The notes under the pieces are model-generated. The model searched no databases. It was given only the letters and a program-made list of their open reading frames with translations, and had not been told where the DNA came from. Of a stretch of 64,000 bases of DNA, positions 1-13,500 are shown one piece after another; the stretch's first letter is position 1; the number at the start of each line of letters is the position of its first letter. The stretch is from Brassica napus (taxonomy: Eukaryota > Streptophyta > Magnoliopsida > Brassicales > Brassicaceae). The stretch covers positions 52,725,422 through 52,789,421 of the forward strand of contig NC_063445.1 in assembly GCF_020379485.1 (NCBI RefSeq), written 5' to 3'. The translations under genes were made by a program, and so were the position numbers.

Positions 1-1815
1 AATGAATTTTTATCTATAAACAATTCCTCGTTGATTTCTGACATGTTCAAGTACATGGCTAGAGTATTCTTTGGGCCCTGGAAAAAAACAAAAACAAATA
101 TACTCATTGTACCGTAACAATCCCATATATTGATAAAACACCAAATAACAATCACAATACAAAGCCATGTAAAAACTCACAGTATTATCGGTAAGTACAT
201 CACATGTATCCTCAAGTTCCGTCAAGAACCTACGATTGTTGATGGTCTCTGCACGATCGATTTCTTTACCCAACATCTGTAACAAACTGTGCATTCCAAC
301 AAATTCTGTTGATTCCCAACGTATTAGGGACTTGTCATTCAGTATTTTGAGCCCAATTTCAGCACTATCTCCAAGCAAGTCTTTTAAGAAATTGACGTTA
401 CGACAATCGGATAAGCATGCAATCCAAAGGAACAATTCTTGCTCTTTGACATCTAACCTATCATAGCATACTTTTAGTGTATTCTTGATTTTACCATCCA
501 AACTATTCAGGAGCCTGGGCCGCATCTTCACCCACTCCTCCTTGTTCATCCCTTTCAACGACGAACCCAAGACACTTAGACCTAAAGGGAGATTACTTGA
601 ATGCAGTACAACTTCCTCTGCGAGTTCTTCGAAACCATAAGGCGGAGAGTTTTTCCCAAACGCAGATCGACAGAACATCTGCATAGCCAGATCATACGAT
701 GGGAGCTCCACCTCATAAATAAGCTCAATCTTTTGAGACTTTAAAAGTTTCCTATCTGGAGTTATCACAACGATTCTGCTCCCGGATCCAACCAAACTAG
801 TTTGATCCATCAAGGTCTTTAGCACTTCAACATCATCCACATCATCAACGATGATAAGAACTTTCTTATGCATTAGCGTTTGTTTTGCCACACCTGGATG
901 ACGTATCTTTACGTCCTTTTGACATGAAATTTCCGACAGAAGTCGTTCATCCAAACACAACTTCATTTTATTATCATCCCACTTTTTTTTACGCTTGTAA
1001 GAGACGAAGAAAGCATGTTTGTGGAATCGGCTAGAGAGTAGACTAAAAAGAGCACTTCCTATAGTACTCTTACCTACCCCTGAAGGCCCCCAAATTCCTA
1101 ACTTCATAACCTCCTCAGACTCCAAACACAAAAGCGAATTCAACTTCTCAAAATGAGCTTCAATCCCCACAATGTCACTAAAATCATTTGATGGTATCAT
1201 AAGTTTATTGAACACATCCTTTGCTATATGCTCAATCATTTTTGCTTCGCCTTCAACAGTCCTGAAAATTAATAGATTAGATGTCACTAACAGACACTTG
1301 AAATATATTCAAATCAAATTGATAAAGAAACAAACGTACCAATTCTTAGAATCCTCTCCGGCCAAATTTGCTACATCAGCAAGTGCTCGAATCCACCTTT
1401 CTCTGTCACCTTCTGTTTTGTCTTTGCATGTTTCTTTAAACCTCTCGCCGAATTCTCCAGTCTGCTTTCTAACCTCAGAGGGATCGACATGGTAAAAAAT
1501 CGGTATGACCATCTGATCCAGATCCTTAAGGCAATTGTGGATCTCCACCAGTTCGTTCAAACACCATGTTGACGAGGCGTAGTTCTTAGAGAAGATGACG
1601 ATTGAGATCCTAGAGTCTTTTATCGCCAGTAAAAGCTCAGGTCCGATAGGGCGGCTTCTGTCGATGCCATGGTCGATGAATGTAGTGATCAAGTTGCGTT
1701 CAAGTTCCATGAGAAGATGGCTGAGGAATGTGTTTCGGACATCTTCTCCACGAAAGCTCGGGAAAACATTGTACGTCCAGTTGCGAGAAGTAGTAGTAGA
1801 AGAAGAAGAAGCCAT
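1..1815 (-). CDS. TIR-NBS-LRR disease-resistance protein, 5' part (exons 1-2 and start of exon 3)
   Basis: Intracellular immune receptor of the TIR-NB-ARC-LRR class. I read three exons on the minus strand: 1,815-1,340, 1,261-181 and 77 to the left edge. The donors are GTACGT and GTGAGT, both acceptors end in CAG, and phase is kept across both introns. The start is the ATG in front of an Ser/Thr-rich leader (MASSSSTTT), just before the TIR domain. Exon 1 is the TIR domain ([42 protein letters not shown]). Exon 2 is NB-ARC: P-loop GPSGVGKST, kinase-2 [37 protein letters not shown]-type [13 protein letters not shown] and an MHD-region variant, MHSLLQMLG. Exon 3 begins the spacer before the LRRs ([10 protein letters not shown]). 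The LRRs lie outside the window, so I cannot say whether the gene is functional. There is no stop or frameshift in the visible part. Confidence 0.9.
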
Positions 1816-3448
1816 GGAAAAAGGATAGAGAAGAGAGCTGTTGTAATTATTGTGGTGAAGAACACAGGAAAGGGTGTATAGACATACGTAAGAGTAAAGG
1901 AAGCGAAGACCAAGACTTGTAGGATTCCATTTTTCCATTCAAACCACACAACAAATTTATCCCTAATTTGAAAGAAATGTGAAAAGCAATAATGGTCACA
2001 TCCAACTTTAACTAAAAGAAAAGACAAAACTCATGGGCCATAGCCATAAATTGTTAATTAACCTGATGAGCCGATAAATTTACATAAAATTATAATCCTT
2101 TAACTATCAACAAAAAAAATATTTGATTAGTATTGCTATAGTTTTGTAATTGTTAATGCACACTTACAATTATTTTGACAAAATGTATATATTATACAAA
2201 ATATAATATATAATTTGATGTATGTATATTTAGTTTATTTTTTATTAACATGATATATGTATATATATATATATATATATTTTTTTTTTAATGATGAGAT
2301 GATATATAAGGTATATATGATGTATTAGTTATTAATATATTTCATAACATTTACCAAAAATAAATATTTATAAAAAATTATAACATTGATATAAGATTTA
2401 TTAGTCATTACCATATTTGAAAAATTATACCAAAAAGTATAAATTTTATATAAAAATTATACATGTCATTATTAAATTGAAGCTATGTCATATTTTCGAA
2501 AGTCATGTAATATTTTTAGAGAGAATATGATGATTCTAGCTATACAAATCATTGCTTGAATAGTGGTTCTATTATTAAAATTTAATTTTATTTATAGTTA
2601 TTAAATCATTTTTTATGGTTTTTAAAAATCTAAGTTTTGATAAATGTGGTATTTGTGTTTAGGCCTCAAAAGCAAAATATCATAAAGGTTTGTAGCAATT
2701 TAAAGGTTAGGATTTACGTGGCACTGGGCTTTACATGGCGCTAGGCTGTAGATCGTGCTTGTGAAGATGATTATGATCAAAGGAACGAAAATCATATGTA
2801 AAAACAACCACATTTCCTGCGTAATGGGTTTCCTGGCTAAGTACTAAATGAGGCGCGTAATGGGTTTCCTGGTTAAGTACTAAATGAGGCACGGCGTAAG
2901 GATGTTTTACGGCTGTTGATGTTGACCACGTGAATGTTTTTTTTCTTTTTTAACTTAAAAGGATTAAACCTGGGTACACCGACAAAACTATCAGATGAGA
3001 GGTGCAAATTACAGATAAACTCTCTCCCGAATATTCAAATGGGCCGAAATGCAATAGTTCATATCCATGTAAAATGACCAGGAAAATATGACTACAAGCT
3101 CCCGGTACAGATAAATCAAACCTGAAATGTGGTGACATCCCAACTCTTTTCTCTTACCACTTGACTACAAGCTCCCGGTCTTGACCAAGTGAATATTGTT
3201 CTCCTTGTTTACTTCACTGTGATACTGAATTTATAAAATGTTTAACATTTTCAATTTATTATTTAACCGTTGCTATATTTAGTAATCAATTAGTCATAAT
3301 TATCTTATAAACGCACCAATTTCTAACTGATGTGCTAATCGTACAAATCATTTAATAACGTTTAAAATTGTTTTCAAAAAGTTTATTTGATTATGAATGT
3401 TTAATTAAATAATATAAAATTAATCAAATATGGTATTTTGTCATATTT
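1816..3448. other. Intergenic AT-rich DNA upstream of the resistance gene
   Basis: This holds the resistance-gene promoter and leader, then AT-rich DNA with an (AT)n run near 2,259-2,280. I see no protein with family features. A short phrase (GACTACAAGCTCCCGGT) occurs twice, near 3,092 and 3,164. That suggests old repeat debris. Confidence 0.6.
2819..2890. repeat. Direct tandem duplication of about 33 bp
   Basis: The phrase GCGTAATGGGTTTCCTGG, followed by (C/T)TAAGTACTAAATGAGGC, occurs twice back to back with one or two mismatches. No gene is involved. Confidence 0.75.
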
Positions 3449-3504
3449 TTGATTGCTAGATATACTACGTTTGTTTTGTCTTTGTGTTTATTTAGTTTTG
3501 CAAT

Positions 3505-6268
3505 TGATCGTCAGAGTGAACTAAGCTTTTCATCTTTTAAGAAAACAGTGTTTGCTATTCATGGAGACAAAGCACCGGGGCCGGACGGTTTCTCAGCCAA
3601 TTTTTACCAAGGTTTTTGGGACATTATAGGGGGGAGTTTGCATGGAGATCAGAGACTTCTTTGTCTCCGGCCAACTCCAAAGACGATTTAACGAGACTCA
3701 TGTCCGTCTAATCCCAAAAATCAAAAGCCCGAAGACGGTTATGGACTACAGACCCATTGCACTCTGCTCCACGCATTATAAAGTTATCGCCAAGATTTTG
3801 TGCAAGCGGCTGAAACCTGTTCTTCCTACTCTTGTGTCCCCTCACCAGTCGGCGGCAGGCCGATCAATCTCGGATAATGTGTTAATAACCCATGAAATCC
3901 TCCACTACCTCCGAACCTCATCAGCTAAGAAGCATTGCTCAATGACCGTTAAAACGGACATGAGCAAGGCTTATGACAGATTAGAGTGGAGTTTCTTGCG
4001 AGATGTGATGACCCGGTTTGGCTTTCATCCGACTTGGGTTCACTGGATAATGGAATGTGTCAGCTCCGTATCGTACTCTTATCTCATTAATGGTAGTGCG
4101 AAAGGTTGCGTTAAGCCATCCCGAGGGATCCGCCAGGGAGATTCTCTCTCCCCATATCTATTTATTTTATGTTCGGAGGTGTTGTCAGGGCTCTGTGTGA
4201 AAGCACAAGAGCAGGGAATGTTACAGGGCATTAAGGTGGCCCGAAACTCTCCATCACTAAATCACCTCCTCTTCGCGGATGACACTATGTTTTTCTGCAA
4301 GAGTAAACCAGTTTCATGTCGAGAGTTAGTTAACATCCTGGAAAAGTATGAAATTGCCTCGGGCCAAAGCATCAACCACGTTCTCCTCCAAAACACCCGT
4401 CGAGTCAAAGCTACAATAAACATTATGGGAAAGGGGGGCATTGGAAAGTATCTTGGCCTACCATAGCATTTCACCCGAAAAAAGAAGGATGTATTTGCGG
4501 GCATAGTGGACCGCATTAGACAGAAGTCCCATAGTTGGACGTCACGATATCTTAATGGTGCAGGAAAGCAAGTTATGTTGAAAGATGTGTTATCGGCTAT
4601 GCTGTCTTGCGCCATGTCGCGTTTCAAGTTACCTAAATGCCTTTGCCAACAGATACAGATAGTCCTCACCCGTTTTTGGTGGGACGCTAAACCGGATGTT
4701 AGGAAGTTGTCCTGGGTTGCCTGGAGTAAACTCACCTTACCGAAGAGAGAAGGAGGCTTAGGCTTTAGAGAAATTGAAAAGTTTAATGAGGAGTTACTCG
4801 CAAAGCTTGCTTGGAGAGTACTCAAGTTTCCCACCTCCTTGCTGTCTCAAGCACTGATCGGTAAATACTGCCACACTAACCATTTTCTCACCGCAGCAGC
4901 ACCCAACTCTGCTTTGCATGGCTGGAGAGGTGTACTGGCAGGAAATGAGGTCCTCTTAAAAGGATTAGGATGGATCGTTGGCACCGGGCAGAATATTAAC
5001 ATCTGGTCTGATCCCTGGCTTTCGACATCCTATCCACTCTGCTCCATGGGACCTCCGACTGAAGCTAACAAAGATCTAAAAGTCTCTGATCTCTTAGAAG
5101 TGAATTTGATGGAATAGGACTTGAGTGCAATCAGACTGCATTTGCCTCAGTATGTGGATCTGATCAAGAAAGTGATTCCTAGTGAATACCAAATGGAAGA
5201 TGAGATGGTTTGGTTACCAGAAAGGTCCAAAAACTACTCGACCAGAACGGGTTATGCTCTATGCAAAGTGAACCGAGATCAAGAGAATGGAGACCTCAAC
5301 TGGTACCCTTGCATTTGGCAGGTTAAAACATCACCAAAGCTAAAACATTCTCTGGAAAATAAAAAGCAATGCTCTTCCGGTATGGGCAAACTTATTGAGA
5401 AGAGGGGTGGAGGTAGAAGGGCGTTGCAAAAGATGTGGACTTGTGGAAACTGAACGTCATGTCCTCTTCCAATGCCCTTTTGCAACTAGAGTTTGAGACT
5501 TAGTTCCCGCATTACAAAAACCTGACCCAACACTCGCCACTTCTACTGACTCCCTACTCCAAGCGAGCAGACGAATCCTCAACCTACCGCCGACGGGTTT
5601 CAGTGAAGCAGCTTAGTATCCTTGGATCTTTTGGTACCTGTGGGTTGGGAGAAATAAATTATTGTTTGAGAACAGGGAAGGATCAGAACAAGAGGTGGTT
5701 GTGGCAGCAATTAAAGAAGCCATAGTATGGCAAGCAGCTCAATAAGAGAAGGAAAAGACAATTCGGGAGAAACGAGTCCAGATCCCGATTGGTCGTACCA
5801 ATTCATTGGAGACTCAGTGCTTTGTAGATGCAGCGTGAAATGCTGGCACCAGTGGTGGAGGATTTGGCTGCATCTTTAAAGACAAAAACGACAAGGTCCT
5901 CCATCAAGATTCATCAAACCGCAGCAATGTCGGCTCTGCGCTAGTTGCAGAAGCTCTTGCGGTTAAAGATGGCCTAAAGGCAGCTCGGTCTTGGGGTTTG
6001 TGTAACCTGATCATTCAATCAGATTCCAAGTCCCTTATTCTGGCCATCACGACAAAGGAAAAGATATTAGAAGTCCAAAGAGTTCTTTTCGATATTTTTC
6101 ATTTGTGTAAGGTGTTTTCGTCTATTTGTTTTCGTCTATTTCTTTCTATTATGTACTCAGCGGAAATAATGCCGATGCAGATGCCTTAGCTAAGGCCGCT
6201 CTGCACAGGCTCTCTAACTTTGTGTGAGTTTTCTATTTAAGTAATGAAGGTTTGTTCAAAAAAAATAT
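3505..6268 (+). mobile_element. Decayed non-LTR retrotransposon (LINE), 5'-truncated
   Basis: This is a L1-type plant LINE remnant on the plus strand. The reverse transcriptase starts at a GDKAPGPDGFSANFYQGFW block (about 3,560), changes frame near 3,640, and runs to 4,466 with DYRPIALC, KTDMSKAYDRLEW, GIRQGDSLSPYLFILC and the catalytic FADD box (LLFADDTMFFC). After a stop the thumb/connection region continues in another frame (4,506-5,117). A broken zinc-binding zf-RVT part follows (5,121-5,480) and then an RNase H-like domain with several stops (about 5,820-6,226), ending ALAKAALHRLSNFV and a stop. A short A-rich tail lies at 6,259-6,268. The endonuclease domain and ORF1 are missing, as expected for 5' truncation. 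At least four frame breaks make it inactive. Only the right end is reasonably placed. Confidence 0.9.
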
Positions 6269-6870
6269 ATGGTCAATCGTATTCGTATCAGATGCATTAT
6301 TTGTATTCTGTCAAAACTTGGTCGAAGTCTATGTGAATAGCTAGATAAATGGAGTTTGGTGTATATTAAAGGACAAGTGTGTTGTCTTCTAGTTTGTACT
6401 GAAGTCCGTCCATGTGGTTAATAAAAATGTGTATAATGGGCTTACTTTTCTCCTATAAATCAACTTAAAAAGAGAGTGAGTGAGAGATCAACACTTCCTT
6501 TTCTTTATTTTTCACACTACATTTGTCTGTTCTTACAAGACATTGGGTTATGCTACACACCCTTTTGTCTGATCCTAATAGTTTTGAACCGTGGAGTAAG
6601 CCAAAAAACCTTGTAAGCTACCATTGCTCTCACTCACACTAGTACTATACGAATTTCAAGATGTAATTTATGTATCATAATCAGAAGAACGTAACAAATA
6701 TATTTCAAAGCCAAACATACTTAGGCATGAGAAATCAGAACACAAAACAATGGTAGAAAACAGGAAACAAGTCAGAACCATAAGTAGACAACACAAACAT
6801 GGAACACTGACTTATCTTGATCCCCAATTCTAAAGATCTATCTAATCCTGTGAGAGACAATATGCCTCTT
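6269..6870. other. Intergenic region, includes the 3' UTR of the GTP cyclohydrolase gene
   Basis: No coding potential is seen. The part nearest 6,871 should be the 3' untranslated region of the minus-strand gene. The rest is unremarkable AT-rich DNA. Confidence 0.5.
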
Positions 6871-8236
6871 CTAATCTGTTTTCTGAATACTCTCTAGGAA
6901 CTTGGTTCTTACAGAAAGGTCACTCGAAAACCGACCTAAAACCGCAACTGTAGCTGTGCTACTCCCAAACTTCTCAATCCCCCTAGAGATCATACAAGTA
7001 TGCTCAGCTTCCGCCACCACAATTATATCCCCACTAACCTGTGGTGACAATGTCTCCGCTATTTGCCGAGTCATGCTCTCTTGCACTTGCAGCTTAAACC
7101 CATAAAAGTTTACAACAGACTCCACCAACGACCTCTCAAGAGCTTTTGGTCCATCAGCACAGTAGCAGCCAATATGCACAACTCCATAGAAAGGAAGCAA
7201 ATGGTGCTCACACATTGACCAAAACTGAATATTTGTCTCACAACTCAGTCTCCTCTCCTTGAGTTTCCAGTCAAATCTGCTCAGTTTCATCTCAAAGTTA
7301 ACGTTCTGAAACTTCATCATCCATTTTAGAAACCTGGTTGGAGTGGAAACTAGCTCTTTCCTTGAGGGATCTTCTCCTAAAGCTTTCAGAATAGAGACTA
7401 CAGCAGAAACCATTTCTAAGTCTGCTTCTTTGGATGAGTTCTCAATAACAAACGGGCACCAGTCTTTCACAGAGACATCTCTACGCAGTTTGAACTTCAA
7501 AAGACTCAGAAACTCACACCAAAGCTCAGAACTTTCATCCCCAAAACTCCCTGAACCGGAGGTAACCGTTGCCTCCACAAAACCGGGAAAGTGGGGATGC
7601 GAGCATTGGAGAACAACAGCGACTCCAGATGGTTCCACCCAATGCTGCAGACCCGAACATATCTCCTCAGCTAAACGCTGAGGCTCCTGGAGCCGCTTAG
7701 CAAAAACGTCGGCGACTCTAGAGAACTTGCTTAGTCCAAGAACGCGCCCCCCAGAAGGGACGTATCCTATATGACACTTGACTCGAAAAGGAAGCAAGCA
7801 GGATTCACAGTAAGAGTAATGGTCGAGGTCTCGGATCACAACAAGACCACCAACTCCTCCCGCTTGCCCATCGTCTAGTCCCGTCTCTGGAAACAGAGCA
7901 CTCTGTACAAAGTCCTTTACTTTTTGCTTATAACCTGAGATAAAAGAACATTATTAATCAAAACCCACAAAGCAAAAACTAAACTTTAAGACAAATCAGA
8001 TCCAATAGATATATACCTCTGGTTCCTTGTCGGAGAGCCTTGGCGACACGAAAGGGAGTCTTTTTAATGCCTTCACGGTTGATATCCTCGCCGAGACCTT
8101 TTAGTATAACTTTGACAGCTTCCTGGATCGCTATGGTCTCTGGTTGTAACTCGAAAGGAAGATCGAGGCAACCGTTTTTCATCCCATTCTCAATCTCCAC
8201 ATTGAAATGCTCTTCATCTAATAAGTTCATTGGCAA
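6871..8236 (-). CDS. GCH1: GTP cyclohydrolase I, plant two-domain form
   Basis: Makes dihydroneopterin triphosphate from GTP, the first step of the pterin branch of folate synthesis; the plant enzyme is cytosolic. There are two exons on the minus strand, 8,236-8,017 and 7,934-6,871. The intron begins GTATAT and ends CTCAG and splits a Gly codon; the predicted protein is 427 aa. Plant GCH1 is a fusion of two cyclohydrolase domains, each missing part of the active site. Here the first domain has CESCLLPFRVKCHIGYVPSG and FSRVADVFAKRLQEPQRLAEEIC. The second has the zinc/active-site block FWSMCEHHLLPFYGVVHIG, then QESMTRQIAETLSP and HTCMISRGIEKFGSSTATVAVLGRF. The reading frame is intact, so the gene is probably functional. 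It is somewhat shorter than the Arabidopsis protein as I remember it (about 466 aa), mainly in the linker and C-terminal tail. The chosen ATG opens the reading frame; a second in-frame ATG lies two codons on. Confidence 0.93.
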
Positions 8237-9239
8237 ATCCGAATCTAATCTCTGGACAGAACACCACTTAAGTTTCCGAATCTCTAAAAAAGGAACCGAC
8301 TTGATAAGACTCTAATTACAAAGAATCTCTTCTCTAAAGCTCTATATATTTTTGGATAATACGCGGAAGGTGTACAAGGGAGAGAGAAGGCGAGTGGTGG
8401 GGTCGACGTTTGATCCGTTCAGGAATGTGTGGATTCGTTAAGTCAGTTTGATGGATCTGAGAGGTTTAGCCTATCACCATCAGCAAAAAGAAAATTTCCT
8501 TTTTTGAACGTAATGGCGGCGAAGACCTTTCTTTGTCCCTCTCCCTTTATTCTTTTTTTTTCTCTTGCCCAACCCTACCCTAGTTCGAACACGAAACATT
8601 TACGCAATATGTCACATTACCTCTTATTTATTACATTCTAAGGCATTTAAGGCATTTTCTACTCTTGAAACACTTGAAACACTTTTTCTTGATTTTCTTT
8701 TGTTTCCTAACTAATCTAGTTACATCATTTGAGAAAATAGATATAAATAAACTTGCATTAATTAATAAAGTCACGTGAATTGCTGTAAGCCATTGATTCA
8801 ATTACATATTGGATGGTCAAGATTTGTTCTCTCTCCCTTTCTTCTGTGAATCTCAGCCGCCGTCAAAACCATCACAGCCCTCGTTAAAACTCTCCGTCAC
8901 GAATATGATAGAGTCACGAGCGCACGAGCTCGAATGCGGGTAACCCTAACCACGGTGAGGTTCTTCAACCGAGCCGCTGCACTCGTTGTCACCGTCAAGC
9001 TCCGGTCACAGAGAAGCTTCTGGTGCTCCTATGTACCTATTTTCCTTCTTCATCTTGTTTCATTTTACCACCGACAATCGCATCTAACAAATCAACATGA
9101 AATCAAAAGCAATAAGACCAAGTCAAATGATTTGAGGTTGTCTTTCATTTTGTTCCTACCAATGAGCTAAGAATCCCCAAATTTTCTGCAAAATTCGTAA
9201 CCCTAAGGAACTGGGGAAAAAGATGAAATAATTACGATA
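8237..9239. other. Upstream region of the GTP cyclohydrolase gene, no gene seen
   Basis: It should contain the GCH1 promoter and leader. A pyrimidine-rich stretch lies at 8,520-8,560. Small open frames at 8,429-8,641 and 8,934-9,170 have no family features and I do not call them. Confidence 0.5.
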
Positions 9240-10500
9240 ATGCCATTAATGAATGAATTATTAAAAAAATTGTGCACACATAGACATGTGTACATTCTAA
9301 GTGTACATGTAGATGTTTGTGAAAACTATTAAAATCACCCATATATTATGTACACTACTTTATATTAGACGATTTTAGTTGATATTAGATGATATTGACC
9401 CTTAAAATATTCAAACTTGCAATTATATGTTAAAATCAAATAGATGTACCGATGAATTGGTGTACATGTGGAAAATAAAATACATGTGTACACGTTGACA
9501 ATATAGACCTTTCAAATACTTAAATTTGTAAATGTATAAAATTTATACGGTGTATATAGAAATCATTGTATAACTGAACTTATGTACATGTGAATCATTG
9601 ACCATGATATTGAACTTTTTGGTTTTTGATTAAAGAGAGATCTTACAATTTTTCTACATTGGTCATTACTTTGTACAATTTTAGCTTATATGTACACTAC
9701 AAAAATACATATCAATGCGAAAAGTTTTACTTAGAATCAACAGTCATCTTGCTACTTTGCATTATGTGACCAAAACATCTAAAAATATTATAGTATCATG
9801 CAAAAAACATTCATCCTTCAACACCAACAAACATGTCAAAAATAAATCACTTATGTACACGCCCAAAATTGTACATATACTCGCTTACACATGTAAGCAC
9901 TAGGTGTTGTACACATGTACATATTTGCTTGTACACATGCACACACTTGCTTGTACACAATTAACATAGGCTCAAATGCATCACCATCTCTCCACTCATG
10001 TTTTCTAAATTTGTGCCCAACCTTTCAGAAGCTCAACCATGTTGGCAACTTTATGATAAAAAAATTGACTATCAACCCCAACCATCCTCTTTGTCCTCCC
10101 CACACTCCACCATAGGTTGCACAGTCAGCAGCAAACATAGAAACACGGCAAACCAAAGCAAAATCAATACACACCTCAACCACAAACCATATAAGCATAG
10201 TATATAAAGTACACATGTACACATATGTACATCACATGTAATGTGTACAACCTTAAACGCTCGTACAAGTGTACAAATAGTTACCTGAGGAACATGCTCA
10301 GCCTCTTGCACCTCCGCCAAAACCAATCATAGGTTGACAGTCAGCAGCAAACATTGAAACACGGCAAACCAAAACAAAATCAATATACACCTCAACCGCA
10401 AACCATATAAGCATAGTATGCAAAGTACACATGTACACATATGTTCTTGTTGTACACATGTACATCACATGTAACGTGTACAACCTTAAACGTTCATCGT
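9240..10500. repeat. GTACACATGTACA-rich repetitive region
   Basis: Many interspersed copies of GTACACATGTACA-like words (for example near 9,285, 9,480, 9,855, 9,911, 9,930, 10,211, 10,427 and 10,453), on both strands because the core is palindromic. No protein is supported. It may be the subterminal region of a DNA transposon, but I could not define ends. Confidence 0.6.
10112..10493. repeat. Tandem duplication with about 215-bp period
   Basis: A segment beginning CATAGGTTG(C)ACAGTCAGCAGC and ending GTGTACAACCTTAAACG occurs at about 10,112-10,259 and again at about 10,329-10,493. A few substitutions and a small insertion separate the copies. The small open frames here are repeated with the unit and are not called. 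Confidence 0.8.
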
Positions 10501-13500
10501 CTCCATCTCTTCAAATGCCTAAGCCAGGCCGGTATAGCTTCAAATGCCCACAACTGAAGCTTGTCGTCTCCATCTCTTCACTACATTCAAGCACAAATCC
10601 CAAAACTGAAACCCTTTGCTGCATCCCAAATTTTGAAACCAAAATCCCAAAACTCGGAATTCACAAAACACATCAACGATCTTAGATAACTCCCAAATTA
10701 GAGTCCTCTCGCGGACCAAACCCTAATCCGAAACTTAAACCTGAACGCATTCGAGACGAGAAAAAGATTTAACCTTTGTCTTTCTCCTTTGATGTCCGCG
10801 ACGACATCGTCTTCTCCGTCAGTTTCCACCGTATAAACATATTCAGTCGTCACCTTCTCCGCCAGAACAGTCTCTCTGTTTCTCTCCCTGTGAAAACAAT
10901 TTTACCAAATCAGATCTACTTTTTTACGGGTCCAAAGATAAAATATAAACATATTTCAACTTTATTTCGTGTCCACCATCCATTATCCAATATTTTTGAA
11001 TTTTAAATTTCCTAACCAGCCTAACTAAAAATAAAATATTAATTTACCTAAATGTCCATCTCTGGTTTAGCTTTTCTGAGGCTAAATGGGTCTTCAACTA
11101 CAATAAACTACCTCAGTAGCACATTGTGTTCTATGGTGTAATAAAAACACAAAATGTTTGTATTTCTGTTAATAACTCATGCCACTCCCTCTCTCAATGT
11201 TTGGATTAATACTGCGGAAGAAATTCCTTTAAAACATTTCATGAATTATAATAAGATTCTGGCCAAGGTAGAAGGTCTTGGTTTAGCTCAAAAACCGAAA
11301 AGATTGCAGATTAAGTTACGGTTGGAGTAAAACAAAGTTTCGGCTATAGAAGTGAAACACTCTAGATAATTGAGAGGGTTTGCATGGCGACCTAGGATAT
11401 TTTCTTGTTCATTACGCTGCACATAATCCGGTTCAAATTTAATTAAATATTCGTTGATTAAAAATCTGATAAACCCAGTAAAAACCCAAAAACTCACTAT
11501 TAACCCGCGATCTGAACCATTGATCTGATAAAACACACAAAATATCTGATAGTATTTTTTTTAAAAAAAAATTGATTAAACTACTCATATTTTTTTTAAT
11601 ATAACATAAATTTGTGATTCTTTAGAATATTATGAAATTTTATTATGTTATCCAAATAAAAAATGATAATATAAAAAATCTTATTGATATGACAATATTA
11701 TTTTATTTTCTTTATTAATATTATAAGTTTGTATTTTTATTTCAAATTTAAAAATTGATTTTAAGATAATTTTTAAAATATTCTTAAACACTCGTAATTG
11801 CCTTATCATGTACAAAATGACATTATACACAGAAAATGATATTCAAATATGTATATGATATATGGTGTAGGATATAGGATATTGGTTTGTATTGAAAATC
11901 TGCATAATATTCGAATTATCTATTTTGAATATTGATACATAGATTTATGAAAATAATAGTGTTTGTTAATTTATTTATTGTTCATGATATATTTATACTT
12001 AGAATATTTATATTAAATTTAAAGTTAACATAAATATTTTAAGATATTTTTTAGAATCCATTTAGGTATATATGTATGCCCAGAAACAAAATATTTAAAT
12101 GTTATTAATGAATTTTATTAATTTCTTATAAAAATAAAGATATTTTTGAGAAAACTACAATTTTTATTAAATATATAATTTGAGAATAATCCTCTTTTAA
12201 TAGTATTGATTCAACATCATTAACAAGTGAATATTATCAGGACGAGGAACAAAAGAGATGAGTATGACAAAAAAGATCGAAAAATATACCTAAACAAAGG
12301 GTGGTCTCATTCAATTCAGACTGATTTCAGAATAACGTCTGAGAAGACTTTCTGTTTCGATTTGGGTGAAAACGTGAAGTATTATTAGATAAAAAGTTAC
12401 ATATCATAACTTATTAGGATATTTAAGATGAACATTTAATACAAAAATAATATATCAGTAATGCCAATAATTTGGAAATATTTTAAACCTGTTTATTAAT
12501 AAAATGCTCATATTTTGTATAAAATAGTTTCAATTTTGGAAGTCGAATTTATTAAAATATTTTTTTTTTGCAAACAATTTTGAATTTATTAAAATATAAT
12601 ATGAACATTCGACGAAATTGTTAATAGTTGATGTTTATATATTGAACTGTGTTATTTAAAAATAATTTTTGTGATATATATAAAAGTTATGGAATTCAGA
12701 TTTGGTACAATAACAATATTATATCATAAATATTTTGGTTTAATTATTGGATTCTTTAATTTTATTTAAAAGTATTTTTGCGTGATGGAAATATTTTATA
12801 AAATTTTATGATTATTAAATAAGATTAGGAAATACATTGTAGTAAATTTTGTTCATGGAAAATGCATATGAATGAAAATATACTTAAATTTATGGAAAAT
12901 TTAAGGAAAAAACTTAATACTAACTCTTATAATATCACATAACTCTAAGTGATAATTATATTAGTAATAACAATTATTGCACCATATTAAAATTGCTAAA
13001 ATAAAGCCAGAAAAATATTTGTTGAAAAATAAATAGAATACAGTTTTTTTTTTTGCTCTACCAAACTGTAAATTTTATTCAAATTGATTAAATTTTATAT
13101 TCTTCAAAACTATGGTTGTGTTAATGAAGATGTAAGCAATATTTTAGTTGAAATATATTTTGTTAAGTATATATTTAGTTACATGATGAAAATCTCTTTT
13201 AGTTTGAAGTTGAGCGCTAAGTAATTTTGTTCTAGATCTTTTTTTGGTCGAATTTTTGTTCTTGATCTATAATGTTGATTTTGGATAGAGGTGAATTCAG
13301 TATTTCTTTCTCGAATTTTAAATTTGATTTTGGAGTGTTTAGTCTAACATAATACCATTTTTTAAAAATCACATGGTTTGTACAATTAAATATGTATTTA
13401 TATATCTAGGATAAAAGAGTCATTTACCTCTTTAATTAAATCTATTTTGGTCATTTTCCTCGTTAGAAACTTTTTTGTGACAAAAACTTAAATAGTATAT

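Noticed and set aside
9915..10685. Several open frames on both strands in the GTACA-rich region
   Set aside because: Low-complexity translations that are duplicated with the 215-bp repeat; no domain.
10776..11006. 76-aa open frame at 10,776-11,006
   Set aside because: No motif, no homology recognised, no conserved splice context.
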